Positions 17,341 through 26,852 are shown, counted from the first letter of the stretch. The stretch: 64,000 nt of DNA from an uncultured Flavobacteriaceae bacterium (GCA_947504035.1 CANNGA010000002.1:186001-250000); one strand, 5' to 3'. The notes: generated from the letters alone by a model not told the origin. Numbers and translations: made by a program.

Positions 17341-18861
17341 ATGCCTGTTAGAAACATTGAAATAATGGATACGACACTGCGCGATGGTGAACAAACCTCG
17401 ACAGTGTCGTTTTCTGCTTCAGAAAAATTAACGATAGCCAAGCTTTTACTTGAAGAGCTAAAGGTTGATCGTATTGAGATTGCATCTGCTAGAGTGTCTG
17501 AAGGTGAGTTCCAAGCCGTAAAAGATATTACAGACTGGGCTACCACACATAACTATCTAGATCAAATAGAAGTACTCACATTTGTAGATAATGGAGTGTC
17601 TATAGATTGGATGATTAGTGCAGGCGCTAAAGTTCAAAACCTGCTTACAAAAGGTTCATTAAATCATTTAACTCATCAGCTTAAAAAGACTGAAGAACAG
17701 CATTTTAAAGAGGTTTCAGAAACTATTGCTTTAGCTGCTAAACATGGCATAACAACAAATCTTTATTTAGAAGATTGGAGTAATGGTATGCGCAATTCTA
17801 AGGCCTATGTGTATGCCTTTTTAGAATTTTTAAAAACGCAAGATGTAGCGCGTATCATGTTACCAGATACTTTAGGTGTATTGACACCTGAAGAATCCTA
17901 TGCATTTATTAAAGAAATTAAAGATGCGTATCCCGATTTGCATTTTGATTTTCATGCCCACAACGATTACGATTTGGGGGTTGCTAATGCAATGCAAGGG
18001 CTTAAAGCTGGTGCAGATGGCTTACACCTTACTGTAAATGGTATGGGAGAGCGCGCTGGAAATGCGCCGATGTCTAGTACTATTGCCGTGATTAATGATT
18101 TTATGCCAGAGATTAAAATGGGTGTAAATGAGAAAATGCTATACACAGTTAGTCGATTAGTAGAAAACTTCTCAGGTGTAATGATCCCTGCAAACAAACC
18201 AATTATTGGTGCAAATGTGTTTACACAAACCGCTGGTATTCATGCAGATGGCGATAATAAAAAGAACCTTTACTTTAGCGATTTAATGCCAGAGCGTTTT
18301 GGTAGAAAACGCCAATACGCATTAGGGAAATCTTCTGGTAAAGCAAATATTCAAAAGAACTTGCAACAGTTAGGTTTGCAATTGAATGATGCCGATCTTA
18401 AGAAAGTCACGCAGCGTATCATAGAATTAGGGGATAAAAAACAAGTGGTTACTAAAGAAGACTTGCCGTATATTATATCAGATGTTTTAGAAGGCACCTA
18501 TGTAGAAAAGGTTAAGGTAAATTCTTATGTATTAACCCATTCTAAAGGTTTAAAGCCGTCTACCACGGTATCCATGACCATTCTTGATGACACTTTTGAA
18601 GAACATGCCCAAGGCGATGGACAGTTCGATGCGTTCATGAATGCTACAAAAAGCATTTTTAAAACCAAAAAAATAGTACTTCCAAAATTAGTAGATTATG
18701 CGGTTAGAATACCTCCGGGAAGCCATTCAGACGCATTATGTGAAACCATAATTACTTGGAAGAGTACAGAAAAAGAATTTAAAACACGTGGTTTAGATAG
18801 CGATCAAACAGTTTCAGCTATAAAAGCCACAGAAAAAATGCTGAATATCATAGTTGTATAA
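17341..18861 (+). CDS. Citramalate synthase-like protein of the isopropylmalate synthase family
   Basis: A 506-residue acyl-CoA condensing enzyme with an N-terminal HMGL-like TIM barrel (catalytic Arg14-Asp15 in TTLRDGEQT, metal ligands in FHAHNDYDLG) and a C-terminal LeuA-dimer regulatory domain (about 380-500). It uses acetyl-CoA and a 2-oxoacid. From memory it aligns closely with Leptospira interrogans citramalate synthase along the whole length, and the pyruvate-pocket residues Leu81, Leu104 and Tyr144 of that enzyme fall on Leu79, Leu102 and Tyr142 here. This favours pyruvate as substrate and a role in isoleucine synthesis via 2-oxobutyrate, using the neighbouring LeuCD and LeuB. Routine annotation would be leuA; which substrate is used is an inference. 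Confidence 0.85.
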   Translation: MPVRNIEIMDTTLRDGEQTSTVSFSASEKLTIAKLLLEELKVDRIEIASARVSEGEFQAVKDITDWATTHNYLDQIEVLTFVDNGVSIDWMISAGAKVQNLLTKGSLNHLTHQLKKTEEQHFKEVSETIALAAKHGITTNLYLEDWSNGMRNSKAYVYAFLEFLKTQDVARIMLPDTLGVLTPEESYAFIKEIKDAYPDLHFDFHAHNDYDLGVANAMQGLKAGADGLHLTVNGMGERAGNAPMSSTIAVINDFMPEIKMGVNEKMLYTVSRLVENFSGVMIPANKPIIGANVFTQTAGIHADGDNKKNLYFSDLMPERFGRKRQYALGKSSGKANIQKNLQQLGLQLNDADLKKVTQRIIELGDKKQVVTKEDLPYIISDVLEGTYVEKVKVNSYVLTHSKGLKPSTTVSMTILDDTFEEHAQGDGQFDAFMNATKSIFKTKKIVLPKLVDYAVRIPPGSHSDALCETIITWKSTEKEFKTRGLDSDQTVSAIKATEKMLNIIVV

Positions 18862-18903
18862 TCAGCAGTTTCAAATTAAACAATAAATTAAAAAATCAAA
18901 TAC

Positions 18904-19959
18904 ATGAAATTAAATATAGCACTTTTAGCTGGTGACGGTATAGGGCCAGAAGTTATAGATCAAGCCGTAAAAGTAAGTGATGCCATTGCCTCTAAATTTG
19001 GACATGAGATTACTTGGAAACCTGCTTTAACTGGTGCTGCAGCAATAGATGCTGTTGGAGAACCTTATCCAGACGAAACACATGAGATCTGTAAAAGTTC
19101 TGATGCCGTATTGTTTGGTGCTATAGGACATCCGCGTTTTGATAATGATCCTTCGGCAAAAGTACGCCCTGAACAAGGTTTGCTTAAAATGCGTAAAGCT
19201 TTAGGTTTATTTGCTAATGTAAGACCAACATTTACGTTCCCATCATTATTGGATAAATCACCATTAAAACAAGAACGTATTGAAGGTACTGATTTGGTAT
19301 TTTTACGCGAATTGACTGGAGGGATTTATTTTGGTGAAAAAGGCAGAAGAGATGAAGGTGAAACCGCTTTTGATAACTGTGTATACACCAGAGCAGAAGT
19401 ACAACGTTTGGCTAAGAAAGGTTTTGAACTGGCTATGACGCGTTCTAAAAAGTTATGCTGTGTAGATAAAGCAAATGTGTTAGAGACGTCGCGTTTGTGG
19501 AGAGAAACGGTACAGGCTATGGAAAAAGACTATCCAGAGGTTGAAGTAAATTATGAATTTGTAGATGCTGTAGCTATGCGTTTGGTACAATGGCCAAATA
19601 GTTACGATGTGTTAATTACAGAAAACTTATTTGGAGACATTTTAACCGATGAAGCTTCTGTAATTTCTGGTTCAATGGGATTAATGCCTTCTGCGTCTTT
19701 AGGGTCTGATATTGGTTTATTTGAGCCTATTCATGGGTCTTACCCTCAGGCTACAGGTAAAAACATCGCTAATCCTATGGCGACAGTATTATCTGCAGCC
19801 ATGATGTTCGAAAACTTTGGCCTACAAGAAGAAGGTAAGGCAATTAGAGCTGTAGTAAACGATGCTTTAAGTCAAGGTATTGTTACAGAAGATTTAGCCG
19901 ATGGCGGAAAAGCTTATGGTACTAAAGAAGTAGGAGACTGGTTAGCATCTCACATCTAG
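18904..19959 (+). CDS. leuB: 3-isopropylmalate dehydrogenase LeuB
   Basis: NAD-dependent oxidative decarboxylase that converts 3-isopropylmalate to 4-methyl-2-oxopentanoate; some members also use methylmalate in the citramalate route. The 351 residues are full length. Motifs are LLAGDGIGPEVIDQ, ELTGGIYFGEKGRR, DKANVLETSRLWR, ENLFGDILTDEASV and FEPIHGSYPQATGKNIANP. It is the last gene of the leu unit and is followed by a clear terminator. Confidence 0.97.
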   Translation: MKLNIALLAGDGIGPEVIDQAVKVSDAIASKFGHEITWKPALTGAAAIDAVGEPYPDETHEICKSSDAVLFGAIGHPRFDNDPSAKVRPEQGLLKMRKALGLFANVRPTFTFPSLLDKSPLKQERIEGTDLVFLRELTGGIYFGEKGRRDEGETAFDNCVYTRAEVQRLAKKGFELAMTRSKKLCCVDKANVLETSRLWRETVQAMEKDYPEVEVNYEFVDAVAMRLVQWPNSYDVLITENLFGDILTDEASVISGSMGLMPSASLGSDIGLFEPIHGSYPQATGKNIANPMATVLSAAMMFENFGLQEEGKAIRAVVNDALSQGIVTEDLADGGKAYGTKEVGDWLASHI

Positions 19960-20006
19960 ACGTTACAAACAAGCGTTTGCTTTAAAAGCAGCACTTTAGT
20001 ATATAT

Positions 20007-20040
20007 AAAAACCTGCAACATTTATTTTGCAGGTTTTTTT
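20007..20040 (+). terminator. Intrinsic terminator of the leu operon
   Basis: Stem AAAACCTGCAA/TTGCAGGTTTT (20007-20017 with 20027-20037) followed by a T-run. Confidence 0.9.
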
Positions 20041-20132
20041 ATGAACTATTGTCAAACAGTAATTTGGTTTGAAATTTTAGGACTGTTATCTTTTTACGCT
20101 TGTATGGTGTAGATCGTAGCCATTAAAAATAA

Positions 20133-20486
20133 CTACTTTTTTTTAAAATAAGTCGTATCAAGATTTATGCTCTTATTGTCATAAATATTTGTGGTCTTTA
20201 CGACCTTATTATACCTATTACTAGTAAAGTAAATATTAAATTTTTTATCTGAATTGGATTTTCTCTTCTTTAAATTATATTTAAAAAAACCATTTTTATT
20301 TATTTTTATACTGTTAAATTTTATTTCAGTATAATTTATAGGTAAATGTTTAGCCATTTGACCAATTTCTATGGAATCTATACGGGTCTTTTCCTTAGTA
20401 AAAACATAACCACTGATATTACAATTAATTTTTTGATGACATCCTATTAGAGAAACTGTTATGAAAACTACTAATAGAATTCTCAT
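20133..20486 (-). CDS. Small lipoprotein, hypothetical
   Basis: A 117-residue protein with a signal peptide and lipobox VSLIGC (Cys16). The mature part is Lys/Asn-rich, with ISGYVFTKEKTRIDSIEIGQ, resembling the start of a carboxypeptidase-regulatory-like or surface beta domain, but no family is certain. It is AT-rich compared with the leu genes. It is a single gene convergent with the leu operon. Confidence 0.6.
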   Translation of the reverse strand: MRILLVVFITVSLIGCHQKINCNISGYVFTKEKTRIDSIEIGQMAKHLPINYTEIKFNSIKINKNGFFKYNLKKRKSNSDKKFNIYFTSNRYNKVVKTTNIYDNKSINLDTTYFKKK

Positions 20487-21037
20487 TTTAGTTTCATTTT
20501 AGTTAACCATATCCATCCTAATAATTTCAAAAAACCTTTTTAGTAGTAATGCTATGTTTTTAAAACTAAAGAATTAAATAACAAAAACACAATAAAATAA
20601 GTTTTTAGCTTACATTTAATATAGGTTAAGTTGTGAGTTTGTAATGGCATACAAATGCGAAAGCAATTTGTTTTTTGATGCTCCTGTAGTTTTAAATTAG
20701 AAATTAAAGATTCAAATCAGTTCAATACTACTATGTAAAATATAGTAATTACTTTAATTTGCAGTGTTAATTATCGCATAATTGAAAATCGCATTCGAAC
20801 AACCACTGAAATCGTTAAGCAATTGTTTTTTAGTACTTTATAATGTGTTAGTTTATGAGTTTTATTCCCTTTTAAGTTCTAAAATTCCCTTTCAGCTTAA
20901 CTTTATTGTAAAACCCCTAGCATGTCACTTTCTTTGTGGTGTCATTTGGCTGAAAGCGCATAAATATAGAGCCCCATAACCGCTAAAACATTTGAATGGC
21001 ACAACCCACAACAACATAAACCCAAATTGCAGTTATT
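20487..21037. other. Long intergenic region
   Basis: 550 AT-rich bp. A 65-codon frame from a TTG at 20782 has no family features and is not called. No convincing promoter, hairpin or RNA was recognised. Confidence 0.4.
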
Positions 21038-21745
21038 ATGAAAACTTTTATTTTACCATTTGTACTATTGATGTGTATGAGCGCTTTTGCACAAACTATT
21101 AATTTAACAGATTATAATAAATTTTTAAAAGAACACGTGTCTAGTAAAGGCATTGTGAATTACGATAAAGTGCTTAAAAACATCGAAACGCTCCATGAGA
21201 TAACAAACAGTTTTGCTAAAATATCTCCTAATAAAGGCTGGAGTGCTAGTGAGAAGAAATCGTATTGGATTAATTTTTACAATGCTAATGTTATAAAAAT
21301 ATTAGCAGCGCATTATCCTATAAAAAGTATAAATTATATAAAAGATGCATTTCAATTAAAGTTGATTGACCATGCAGGACGCAAAGTGTCTTTAGATAAT
21401 ATTGAACATGAAATATTGCGAAAACTAGAGGATCCAAGGGTGCATTTTGCATTGTATTCTACAGCAAAATCATCCCCTGTACTTAAGCGCACAGCTTATG
21501 CCCCAGAAACTGTAGAAAAAGATTTGGGAATGGCGACCAGTAACTTTTTAAATGATCCTTCGAAAAATAAAATTGATCCAACGGCCATCCGAATTTCTAA
21601 AATATTTGATTGGTATAAAGATGACTTTTCAAGTACAACAGACATGATTAATTTTATAAATATACACTCAGGAACTGCTAAGATAACAGCAAAAACAGAA
21701 ATGTATTATATGGATTACGATTGGAATTTATCCGTTAAGTTATAG
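21038..21745 (+). CDS. DUF547 domain-containing exported protein
   Basis: A 235-residue exported protein. The signal peptide is MKTFILPFVLLMCMSAFAQ, followed by a DUF547 domain with WSASEKKSYWINFYNANVI and HAGRKVSLDNIEHEILRKL. DUF547 is distantly related to transglutaminase/papain-like folds, and its function is unknown. The usual family Ser/Cys pattern near GAKSSPVL is present here as TAKSSPVLKRTAY. Length is normal. A shared terminator separates it from the convergent channel gene. Confidence 0.85.
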   Translation: MKTFILPFVLLMCMSAFAQTINLTDYNKFLKEHVSSKGIVNYDKVLKNIETLHEITNSFAKISPNKGWSASEKKSYWINFYNANVIKILAAHYPIKSINYIKDAFQLKLIDHAGRKVSLDNIEHEILRKLEDPRVHFALYSTAKSSPVLKRTAYAPETVEKDLGMATSNFLNDPSKNKIDPTAIRISKIFDWYKDDFSSTTDMINFINIHSGTAKITAKTEMYYMDYDWNLSVKL

Positions 21746-21791
21746 TATGAATACTAAAGTCTCTCACTTGTTTTTCTAATTCATACATTAC

Positions 21792-21818
21792 AAGGCACCT
21801 TAAAAAGGTGCCTTTTTT
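21792..21818. terminator. Bidirectional terminator between DUF547 and the channel gene
   Basis: Stem AAGGCACCTT/AAGGTGCCTT (21792-21801 with 21805-21814) and a following T-run. It lies directly between two convergent stops and overlaps the end of the minus-strand gene by 2 nt. Confidence 0.8.
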
Positions 21819-23055
21819 AGTGCTGTTGTACTGGAAACGTATGCAGTTCAAAAATCTCTAAATCAAAATGCTGCACTGCTGCAAGTACATGGTCAAAAAT
21901 ATCGGCCATAATGTATTCGTAATTGGCCCAACGCTTATCACTGCTAAATGCATATATTTCTATAGGGAGACCTTGTGCTGTAGGTGCTAATTGACGTACC
22001 ATAATAGTCATGTCTTTATTAATAGCAGAATGCTGTTCGATGTAAGTTTGAATGTATTTTCGAAAGACCCCAATATTAGTTAGGTTTCTACCATTTAAAA
22101 GCAGTGTTTTATCACTATTTTGGGTCTTGTTATGCGTATTAATAGCATTTTGTTTTTGTTCTAAATACGAAGTTATTATCGCTATACTTTTAAGGTTTTC
22201 AATATCTGCTTCCGTTAAATACTTTATGCTTTTTTGTTTGATGTGTAATGCCCGTTTAATGCGTCTACCACCAGCGTTTGTCATGCCACGCCAATTTTTA
22301 AAAGAATCTGAAATTAAGGCATAGGTAGGTATTGTGGTAATCGTTTTATCAAAATTTTGAACCTTAACTGTGGCCAATGTAATTTCTGTTACGTCGCCAT
22401 CTGCACCATATTTATCGAAAGTAATCCAGTCGCCTATACGTACCATATCATTTATAGACACTTGTATGCTAGCCACAAAACCTAATAAGGTGTCTTTAAA
22501 AACAAGAAGAATAACCGCAGAAATAGCACCTAAGCCTGTTAGGAATCTCAGGAATGGGATTCCTGTAAGTATAGCAATAGCAGACATGAAACCACCAAGC
22601 CATGCAAAGATCATAAAAACTTGAATGTAACTATCTACAGGCTTATCTTTTAAACGTGGTAATGTTTTTAAGTACGCTTTAAGAGTGTTGAGTAAACTTC
22701 TAACAATCCATAAGGTGAGTACTATAGCAAAAACTTTAAGACCTTTTTCGATAGTTGTCTCAAAGTCTCCAAAATCTATAAATACATCGGGAACAAATTC
22801 TAAAGCAATTAAAAGCGGAATGATATGTGCTACATTGCGGGGGACTTTATTAGAAATTAACAAGTCATCGAAATGTGTTTTAGACCGTTTGGCAAATTGT
22901 GTAAACGCTACTATAAGTATACGACGTATTATGCGATCTACAATAAAAATAACAACAACTAAGATGAGAAGCAATAGCGTCATATTTAGGTAGGTTGCTA
23001 TAGTTGGAGACAGCCCTAAACGTATCAAATAATCAGTAATACTATGTCGTATCAT
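21817..23055 (-). CDS. Mechanosensitive ion channel family protein (YbdG/MscM-like)
   Basis: A 412-residue membrane protein with about five predicted N-terminal membrane segments, then the MscS pore and beta domain (FLTGLGAISAVILLVFKDTLLG, then VRIGDWITFDKYGADGDVTE and TTIPTYALISDSFKNW). The C-terminal half is longer than in MscS and fits the larger YbdG-type family linked to mild osmotic stress. It is followed by a shared terminator and is the first gene reading away from the small membrane genes upstream. Confidence 0.88.
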   Translation of the reverse strand: MIRHSITDYLIRLGLSPTIATYLNMTLLLLILVVVIFIVDRIIRRILIVAFTQFAKRSKTHFDDLLISNKVPRNVAHIIPLLIALEFVPDVFIDFGDFETTIEKGLKVFAIVLTLWIVRSLLNTLKAYLKTLPRLKDKPVDSYIQVFMIFAWLGGFMSAIAILTGIPFLRFLTGLGAISAVILLVFKDTLLGFVASIQVSINDMVRIGDWITFDKYGADGDVTEITLATVKVQNFDKTITTIPTYALISDSFKNWRGMTNAGGRRIKRALHIKQKSIKYLTEADIENLKSIAIITSYLEQKQNAINTHNKTQNSDKTLLLNGRNLTNIGVFRKYIQTYIEQHSAINKDMTIMVRQLAPTAQGLPIEIYAFSSDKRWANYEYIMADIFDHVLAAVQHFDLEIFELHTFPVQQH

Positions 23056-23104
23056 TTTATAAACTGTTTTTACACTCTAAAATACGGTTAACTATACAGC
23101 TAGA

Positions 23105-23383
23105 TTAAGCCTGTTTCAAGTATTTTTTATCAACGTAAAATGTGCCAAAAGGAATAATAGCGGCAATTAAAATGATAGCAAAATCTTTTGAAGTCCACTT
23201 AAAATCACTTTTAATAACGAAAGCCAATGCGATGTAACCTATAAACAATAACCCATGCGGCATACCTAACATTTTAACGTATTGCGGATCGTTAGCAATG
23301 TATTTTATAGGTGTGGCTATAAATAATAATAAAAGATAAGACAGGCCTTCTAGAAATGCAACTACTCTAAATGTATTAATCAT
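23105..23383 (-). CDS. DUF3817 domain-containing membrane protein
   Basis: A 92-residue integral membrane protein with three predicted helices. The start FRVVAFLEGLSYLLLLFIATPIKY and the centre MPHGLLFIGYIALAF match the DUF3817 (YdzA-like) family. Its function is unknown. It lies 49 bp upstream of the channel gene and downstream of the VTT-domain gene on the same strand, so the three may be co-transcribed. Confidence 0.85.
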   Translation of the reverse strand: MINTFRVVAFLEGLSYLLLLFIATPIKYIANDPQYVKMLGMPHGLLFIGYIALAFVIKSDFKWTSKDFAIILIAAIIPFGTFYVDKKYLKQA

Positions 23384-23451
23384 ATAAACTGGGTTTTATA
23401 TTCTGCTAATTTAGGATAGAATTTAATGTAAACCTCAGGTTTTAGAGTATT

Positions 23452-24069
23452 TTATAAGACGTTAAAAATAATCAAACCATAAATGGCAAATCGTAGCAAA
23501 CGAAGCGAACCATAAAGTACCACATTTTTAAAAGGGAAATTTATAATACCCGCAGCAATACAAGATATGGAAAAGGGGAGAGGCAGTAAAGCGCCAACTA
23601 TAATTAGAAATCCACCCCATTTTTTAGAGTTTTTTAACTGCTTTTCCATTTTTAATTCTAGGTAATTATGTACAGAAGGGATTTTAGTGATTGTACGTCC
23701 CATCCAATAAGATAATAAACCGCCAGCATAGGAAAGGACACCTAGTAGGCTTAAATAGAACCATGGCCCAGGCATCTTACCAGACCAAGCAATAAAAATT
23801 TCTGGTGGGATAAGCCCTAACAGCGTTTCAGAGACAAAGAAAAAACTTAGTACCCCATAAGAAGGTAGGGTTTCTGTAAGTTTAATTAAACCAGCCTCGA
23901 TATCAAAAAAATAATTTATGATATAAACGGCTATCACCGCTCCAATAATATAAGGTAATGCTTTTTTTACAGCATCCCAGACAAAAGTATAAAAGCCTGT
24001 ATAACTGTAATACTGATGAAGTAATTGCAGTTTAGATTTAGAACTCTTAAGTTTTGGTTTCTCTTTCAT
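23452..24069 (-). CDS. DedA/VTT-domain membrane protein
   Basis: A 205-residue protein with about five membrane segments and a VTT (SNARE-associated) domain: FFFVSETLLGLIPPEIFIAW, then YAGGLLSYWMGR, and GALLPLPFSISCIAAGIINF. DedA/VTT proteins act in lipid flipping and membrane homeostasis. A Lys/Ser-rich cytoplasmic N-terminus of about 25 residues precedes the first helix. A TAnnTTTG-type promoter box lies just upstream on the same strand. Confidence 0.8.
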   Translation of the reverse strand: MKEKPKLKSSKSKLQLLHQYYSYTGFYTFVWDAVKKALPYIIGAVIAVYIINYFFDIEAGLIKLTETLPSYGVLSFFFVSETLLGLIPPEIFIAWSGKMPGPWFYLSLLGVLSYAGGLLSYWMGRTITKIPSVHNYLELKMEKQLKNSKKWGGFLIIVGALLPLPFSISCIAAGIINFPFKNVVLYGSLRLLRFAIYGLIIFNVL

Positions 24070-24091
24070 AGGTTATAATAACAAGCAAGAC

Positions 24092-24099
24092 CAAAGATA
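24092..24099 (-). promoter_or_regulatory. -7 promoter element of the VTT-domain gene
   Basis: The minus strand reads TATCTTTG, a perfect TAnnTTTG match, 23 bp upstream of the ATG at 24069. The -33 element is not clear. Confidence 0.55.
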
Positions 24100-24207
24100 C
24101 ATTTCCTTTACAAATTTTAAAAATTAGAACTGTTAATTAGCGATTGTTTAACACCTTTTTTTATGTTAAAAATGTTAAAAGATTAAAACCAATATATTTA
24201 AAAAGAA

Positions 24208-24239
24208 AAAGTCTATGAATTTTTGAATCCATAGACTTT
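24208..24239 (-). terminator. Intrinsic terminator of the T9SS cargo gene
   Basis: Stem AAAGTCTATG/CATAGACTTT (24208-24217 with 24230-24239). On the minus strand it is followed by a T-rich run, about 40 bp after the stop at 24277. Confidence 0.8.
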
Positions 24240-24276
24240 ATAAAATAGCGTTATTTTAATGCGTAGTGTTCTAAAT

Positions 24277-25320
24277 TTATAATTTGACGAACTTTTTTGT
24301 AAAAGCTGTAGTTGTATTTAAACTTGAAATAAAGTAAACACCACTTTTTAAGTCGCTAATATCAATGTCTTGGTTTGTAGCATTAATATCTAGCTCACGA
24401 ACAGTAGCGCCTAATATGTTTCTTAGTACAAACTTACCTTGACTGTTAGATGGTAAATTACTAACCGTAATCGTTGTTGTTGCAGGGTTAGGGAATACTC
24501 TAGTGTTGTTTATGCTTTCTTGATCTGTTGTAGATAAGATGATACCATCGCAAGTCGATGAAGGATTAGATAAATCTTGAGCAGTATTTCTTAAAACATC
24601 ATCTCTAAAAAACACCATTTTGTCCATAAAAAAGAAACTAGATCTGGCATCTATATTGATGGCATAATCTCCTGCTTCATCAAATGTAGCATTTATAAGT
24701 AAATGTGCATTTCTTTGCTCACCAACACCGTCTTCAGTATTGTTCGCATTACTAACAAAGCGCCATACTCGGGTCTCGTTCTCACCGTTAGTTGGTGTTA
24801 CATTCATAAATACTTTTATAAAACCTTCTGCGTTATTAGGATTATCTGCACAACTTCTATCAGGGTTAGAGTCACATTCTGGTGTAGCACCCAAAGTGCT
24901 CACCAATTGACCGTTACTTCTTCTTTGCGCAAAGAAATCATCAGCTTCTATGTTTAACCAGAAATCATTGTGTCTGTCGGATAGATCACCCTGACCAATA
25001 CGACCTCTAACTAAAATTCTATACGTTCCAGGGTTACTAATTCTTATATCATATCTAATAATGGCATTACTTAAACTATTGAAAGATTCCGAACCATTCC
25101 AAAATAAATAGTCTATAGTTTCTCCAGGTTGTTCAGGGTCAGGCTCATTTCCTATTTGCCAGTTAGAATTTTCAGGTAAAATACCAGATTCCATCTCAAT
25201 AACCAATAGACCGTTTTCTTCTACATAAGTACCATCACAAACTTGCGCTTGTAGTACGCCTTGTGTCATTAAAAATGCAGTTGTAAAAAATGTAAAAATT
25301 TGTGTAAAATTATATTTCAT
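24277..25320 (-). CDS. Secreted protein with T9SS type A sorting domain
   Basis: A 347-residue exported protein. The signal peptide ends near GVLQAQ. The middle part (residues about 30-240) resembles a carbohydrate-binding or domain-of-cellulose-type beta sandwich, with MESGILPENSNWQIG, YDIRISNPGTYRILVRGRIG and GDYAINIDARSSFFFMDKMV. The last about 75 residues are a type IX secretion sorting domain (VFPNPATTTITVSN, then DISDLKSGVYFISS and TKKFVKL). The protein is expected to cross the outer membrane by T9SS and be anchored or released. No catalytic domain is seen, so its role is probably glycan binding. Confidence 0.85.
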   Translation of the reverse strand: MKYNFTQIFTFFTTAFLMTQGVLQAQVCDGTYVEENGLLVIEMESGILPENSNWQIGNEPDPEQPGETIDYLFWNGSESFNSLSNAIIRYDIRISNPGTYRILVRGRIGQGDLSDRHNDFWLNIEADDFFAQRRSNGQLVSTLGATPECDSNPDRSCADNPNNAEGFIKVFMNVTPTNGENETRVWRFVSNANNTEDGVGEQRNAHLLINATFDEAGDYAINIDARSSFFFMDKMVFFRDDVLRNTAQDLSNPSSTCDGIILSTTDQESINNTRVFPNPATTTITVSNLPSNSQGKFVLRNILGATVRELDINATNQDIDISDLKSGVYFISSLNTTTAFTKKFVKL

Positions 25321-25461
25321 GAGTTTTTTTTGTAAAAATACATTATTTAAGGTTTAAATCTAAAGAACATTGTAAAAACTAGACGTAATACCAGAGTCTA
25401 AAATAATATATGCATTTAACGTTAAAGTGTTGTATTTTAATTCTTAAGCGTTAATAGTGTT

Positions 25462-26757
25462 TTACTTATGGAGTAAAAACTGTTTTAAATCATTATATGT
25501 TGCGATGGCAGTAGCTACTTTTGTTTTATCCATAACGGCCTCAATTTGTGCAGGCAAAGGTTGTTTTTCGGCAATAACAGCTTCTACAACATCTAAGAAC
25601 TTGGTAGGGTGTGCTGTTTCTAAAAACACACAATGCGCCTCAGGATGTGTTTCTAAATAGGCTTTACAACCTAAATAACCAACAGCGCCATGTGGATCTG
25701 CAACATAATTATAAGACTTATAAATTTCTAATAAAGCCGCTTTAGTCGCTTCATCGGTGAAGCTATAAGAGGATAAATTATTTTTTAAAGTCTCGAAGTT
25801 GTTTTTATAAATCTCTTGAATACGAATAAAATTACTTGGCGCTCCAACATCCATCGCGTTACTTATAGTTTGTAGAGATGGTTTTGGTTCGTACACGTTA
25901 GATTGTAAATAACGCGTTACTACATTATTTAAATTATTAGACGCTATAAAATGTTTGATAGGTAACCCCAACTGTTGGGCCATCATACCAGCACAAACGT
26001 TACCAAAATTACCACTTGGCACAGAAAACACGATATCTTTATGGGTGTTGTGCAATTGTTTATAAGCAAACATAAAGTAAAATAACTGCGGCAACCAACG
26101 GGCAACGTTAATAGAGTTCGCAGAGGTTAACTGCATTTTACTAGTAAGCGTATCGTCTAGAAAGGCTGTTTTTACCATAGCTTGACAATCGTCGAAAGTC
26201 CCATCGACTTCTAATGCTTTAATGTTTTGTCCTAAAGTTGTTAATTGCTTCTCTTGGATGTCACTAACTTTACCACTAGGGTATAGAATGACCACATTAA
26301 CGCCTTTTACACCTAAAAAACCGTTAGCAACAGCGCCACCAGTATCTCCAGAGGTGGCTACCAGTACGGTAACCTCTTTGTCATTATCTTGGTTAAAATA
26401 CCCTAAGCAACGTGCCATAAAGCGGGCACCAACATCTTTAAATGCCATGGTTGGGCCATGAAATAACTCTAATGTAGAAATGTTATCATTTAATTTTACA
26501 ATAGGAAAATCAAAAGATAGTGTGTCTTCTACAATTGTTTTTAAAACCTGTTCTGGGATTTCAGGAACTACAAACTGTTTAATAGCTTCAAAAGCAATTT
26601 CTGTATGAGACCGCTTAGAAATAGTCGCAAAGAAATCTTTTGGTAATGGCGTAATACGTTCTGGGAAATACAGCCCCTTATCTGGTGCTAAACCTTTAAT
26701 AACAGCGTTTTTAAACGTTGTGTCGGGGGCTTGTTTGTTTAATGAGTAATAGTTCAT
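25462..26757 (-). CDS. thrC: Threonine synthase
   Basis: PLP-dependent lyase that converts O-phosphohomoserine to threonine. The 431 residues match the longer class of bacterial threonine synthases. The PLP lysine is Lys107 in HGPTMAFKDVGARF, and the phosphate-binding loop is seen in VATSGDTGGAVANGF. The start MNYYSLNKQAP is typical (the enzyme opens with YYSLN in many Bacteroidota). It is the last of thrA-thrB-thrC but separated from thrB by 95 bp with a terminator-like hairpin. Confidence 0.97.
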   Translation of the reverse strand: MNYYSLNKQAPDTTFKNAVIKGLAPDKGLYFPERITPLPKDFFATISKRSHTEIAFEAIKQFVVPEIPEQVLKTIVEDTLSFDFPIVKLNDNISTLELFHGPTMAFKDVGARFMARCLGYFNQDNDKEVTVLVATSGDTGGAVANGFLGVKGVNVVILYPSGKVSDIQEKQLTTLGQNIKALEVDGTFDDCQAMVKTAFLDDTLTSKMQLTSANSINVARWLPQLFYFMFAYKQLHNTHKDIVFSVPSGNFGNVCAGMMAQQLGLPIKHFIASNNLNNVVTRYLQSNVYEPKPSLQTISNAMDVGAPSNFIRIQEIYKNNFETLKNNLSSYSFTDEATKAALLEIYKSYNYVADPHGAVGYLGCKAYLETHPEAHCVFLETAHPTKFLDVVEAVIAEKQPLPAQIEAVMDKTKVATAIATYNDLKQFLLHK

Positions 26758-26803
26758 TTTACGGGCGTTCCTTTTTAAAGGAACTCAATTTTAATGTTAT
26801 TTA

Positions 26804-26834
26804 TAAAAACACCTCTAACAAAAGCTAGAGGTGT
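26804..26834 (-). terminator. Terminator or attenuator between thrB and thrC
   Basis: The stem ACACCTCTA/TAGAGGTGT (26809-26817 with 26826-26834) with an 8-nt loop is followed on the minus strand by a T5 run. A second short inverted repeat, GTTCCTTT/AAAGGAAC, lies at 26767-26784 just before thrC. Together they may lower or separate thrC expression. Confidence 0.65.
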
Positions 26835-26852
26835 GGTTGTTTTATAGTGGGT

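Noticed and set aside
20782-20979. 65-codon open frame from a TTG on the + strand
   Set aside because: No signal peptide, family motif or spacing that supports a gene; AT-rich intergenic DNA produces such frames by chance.
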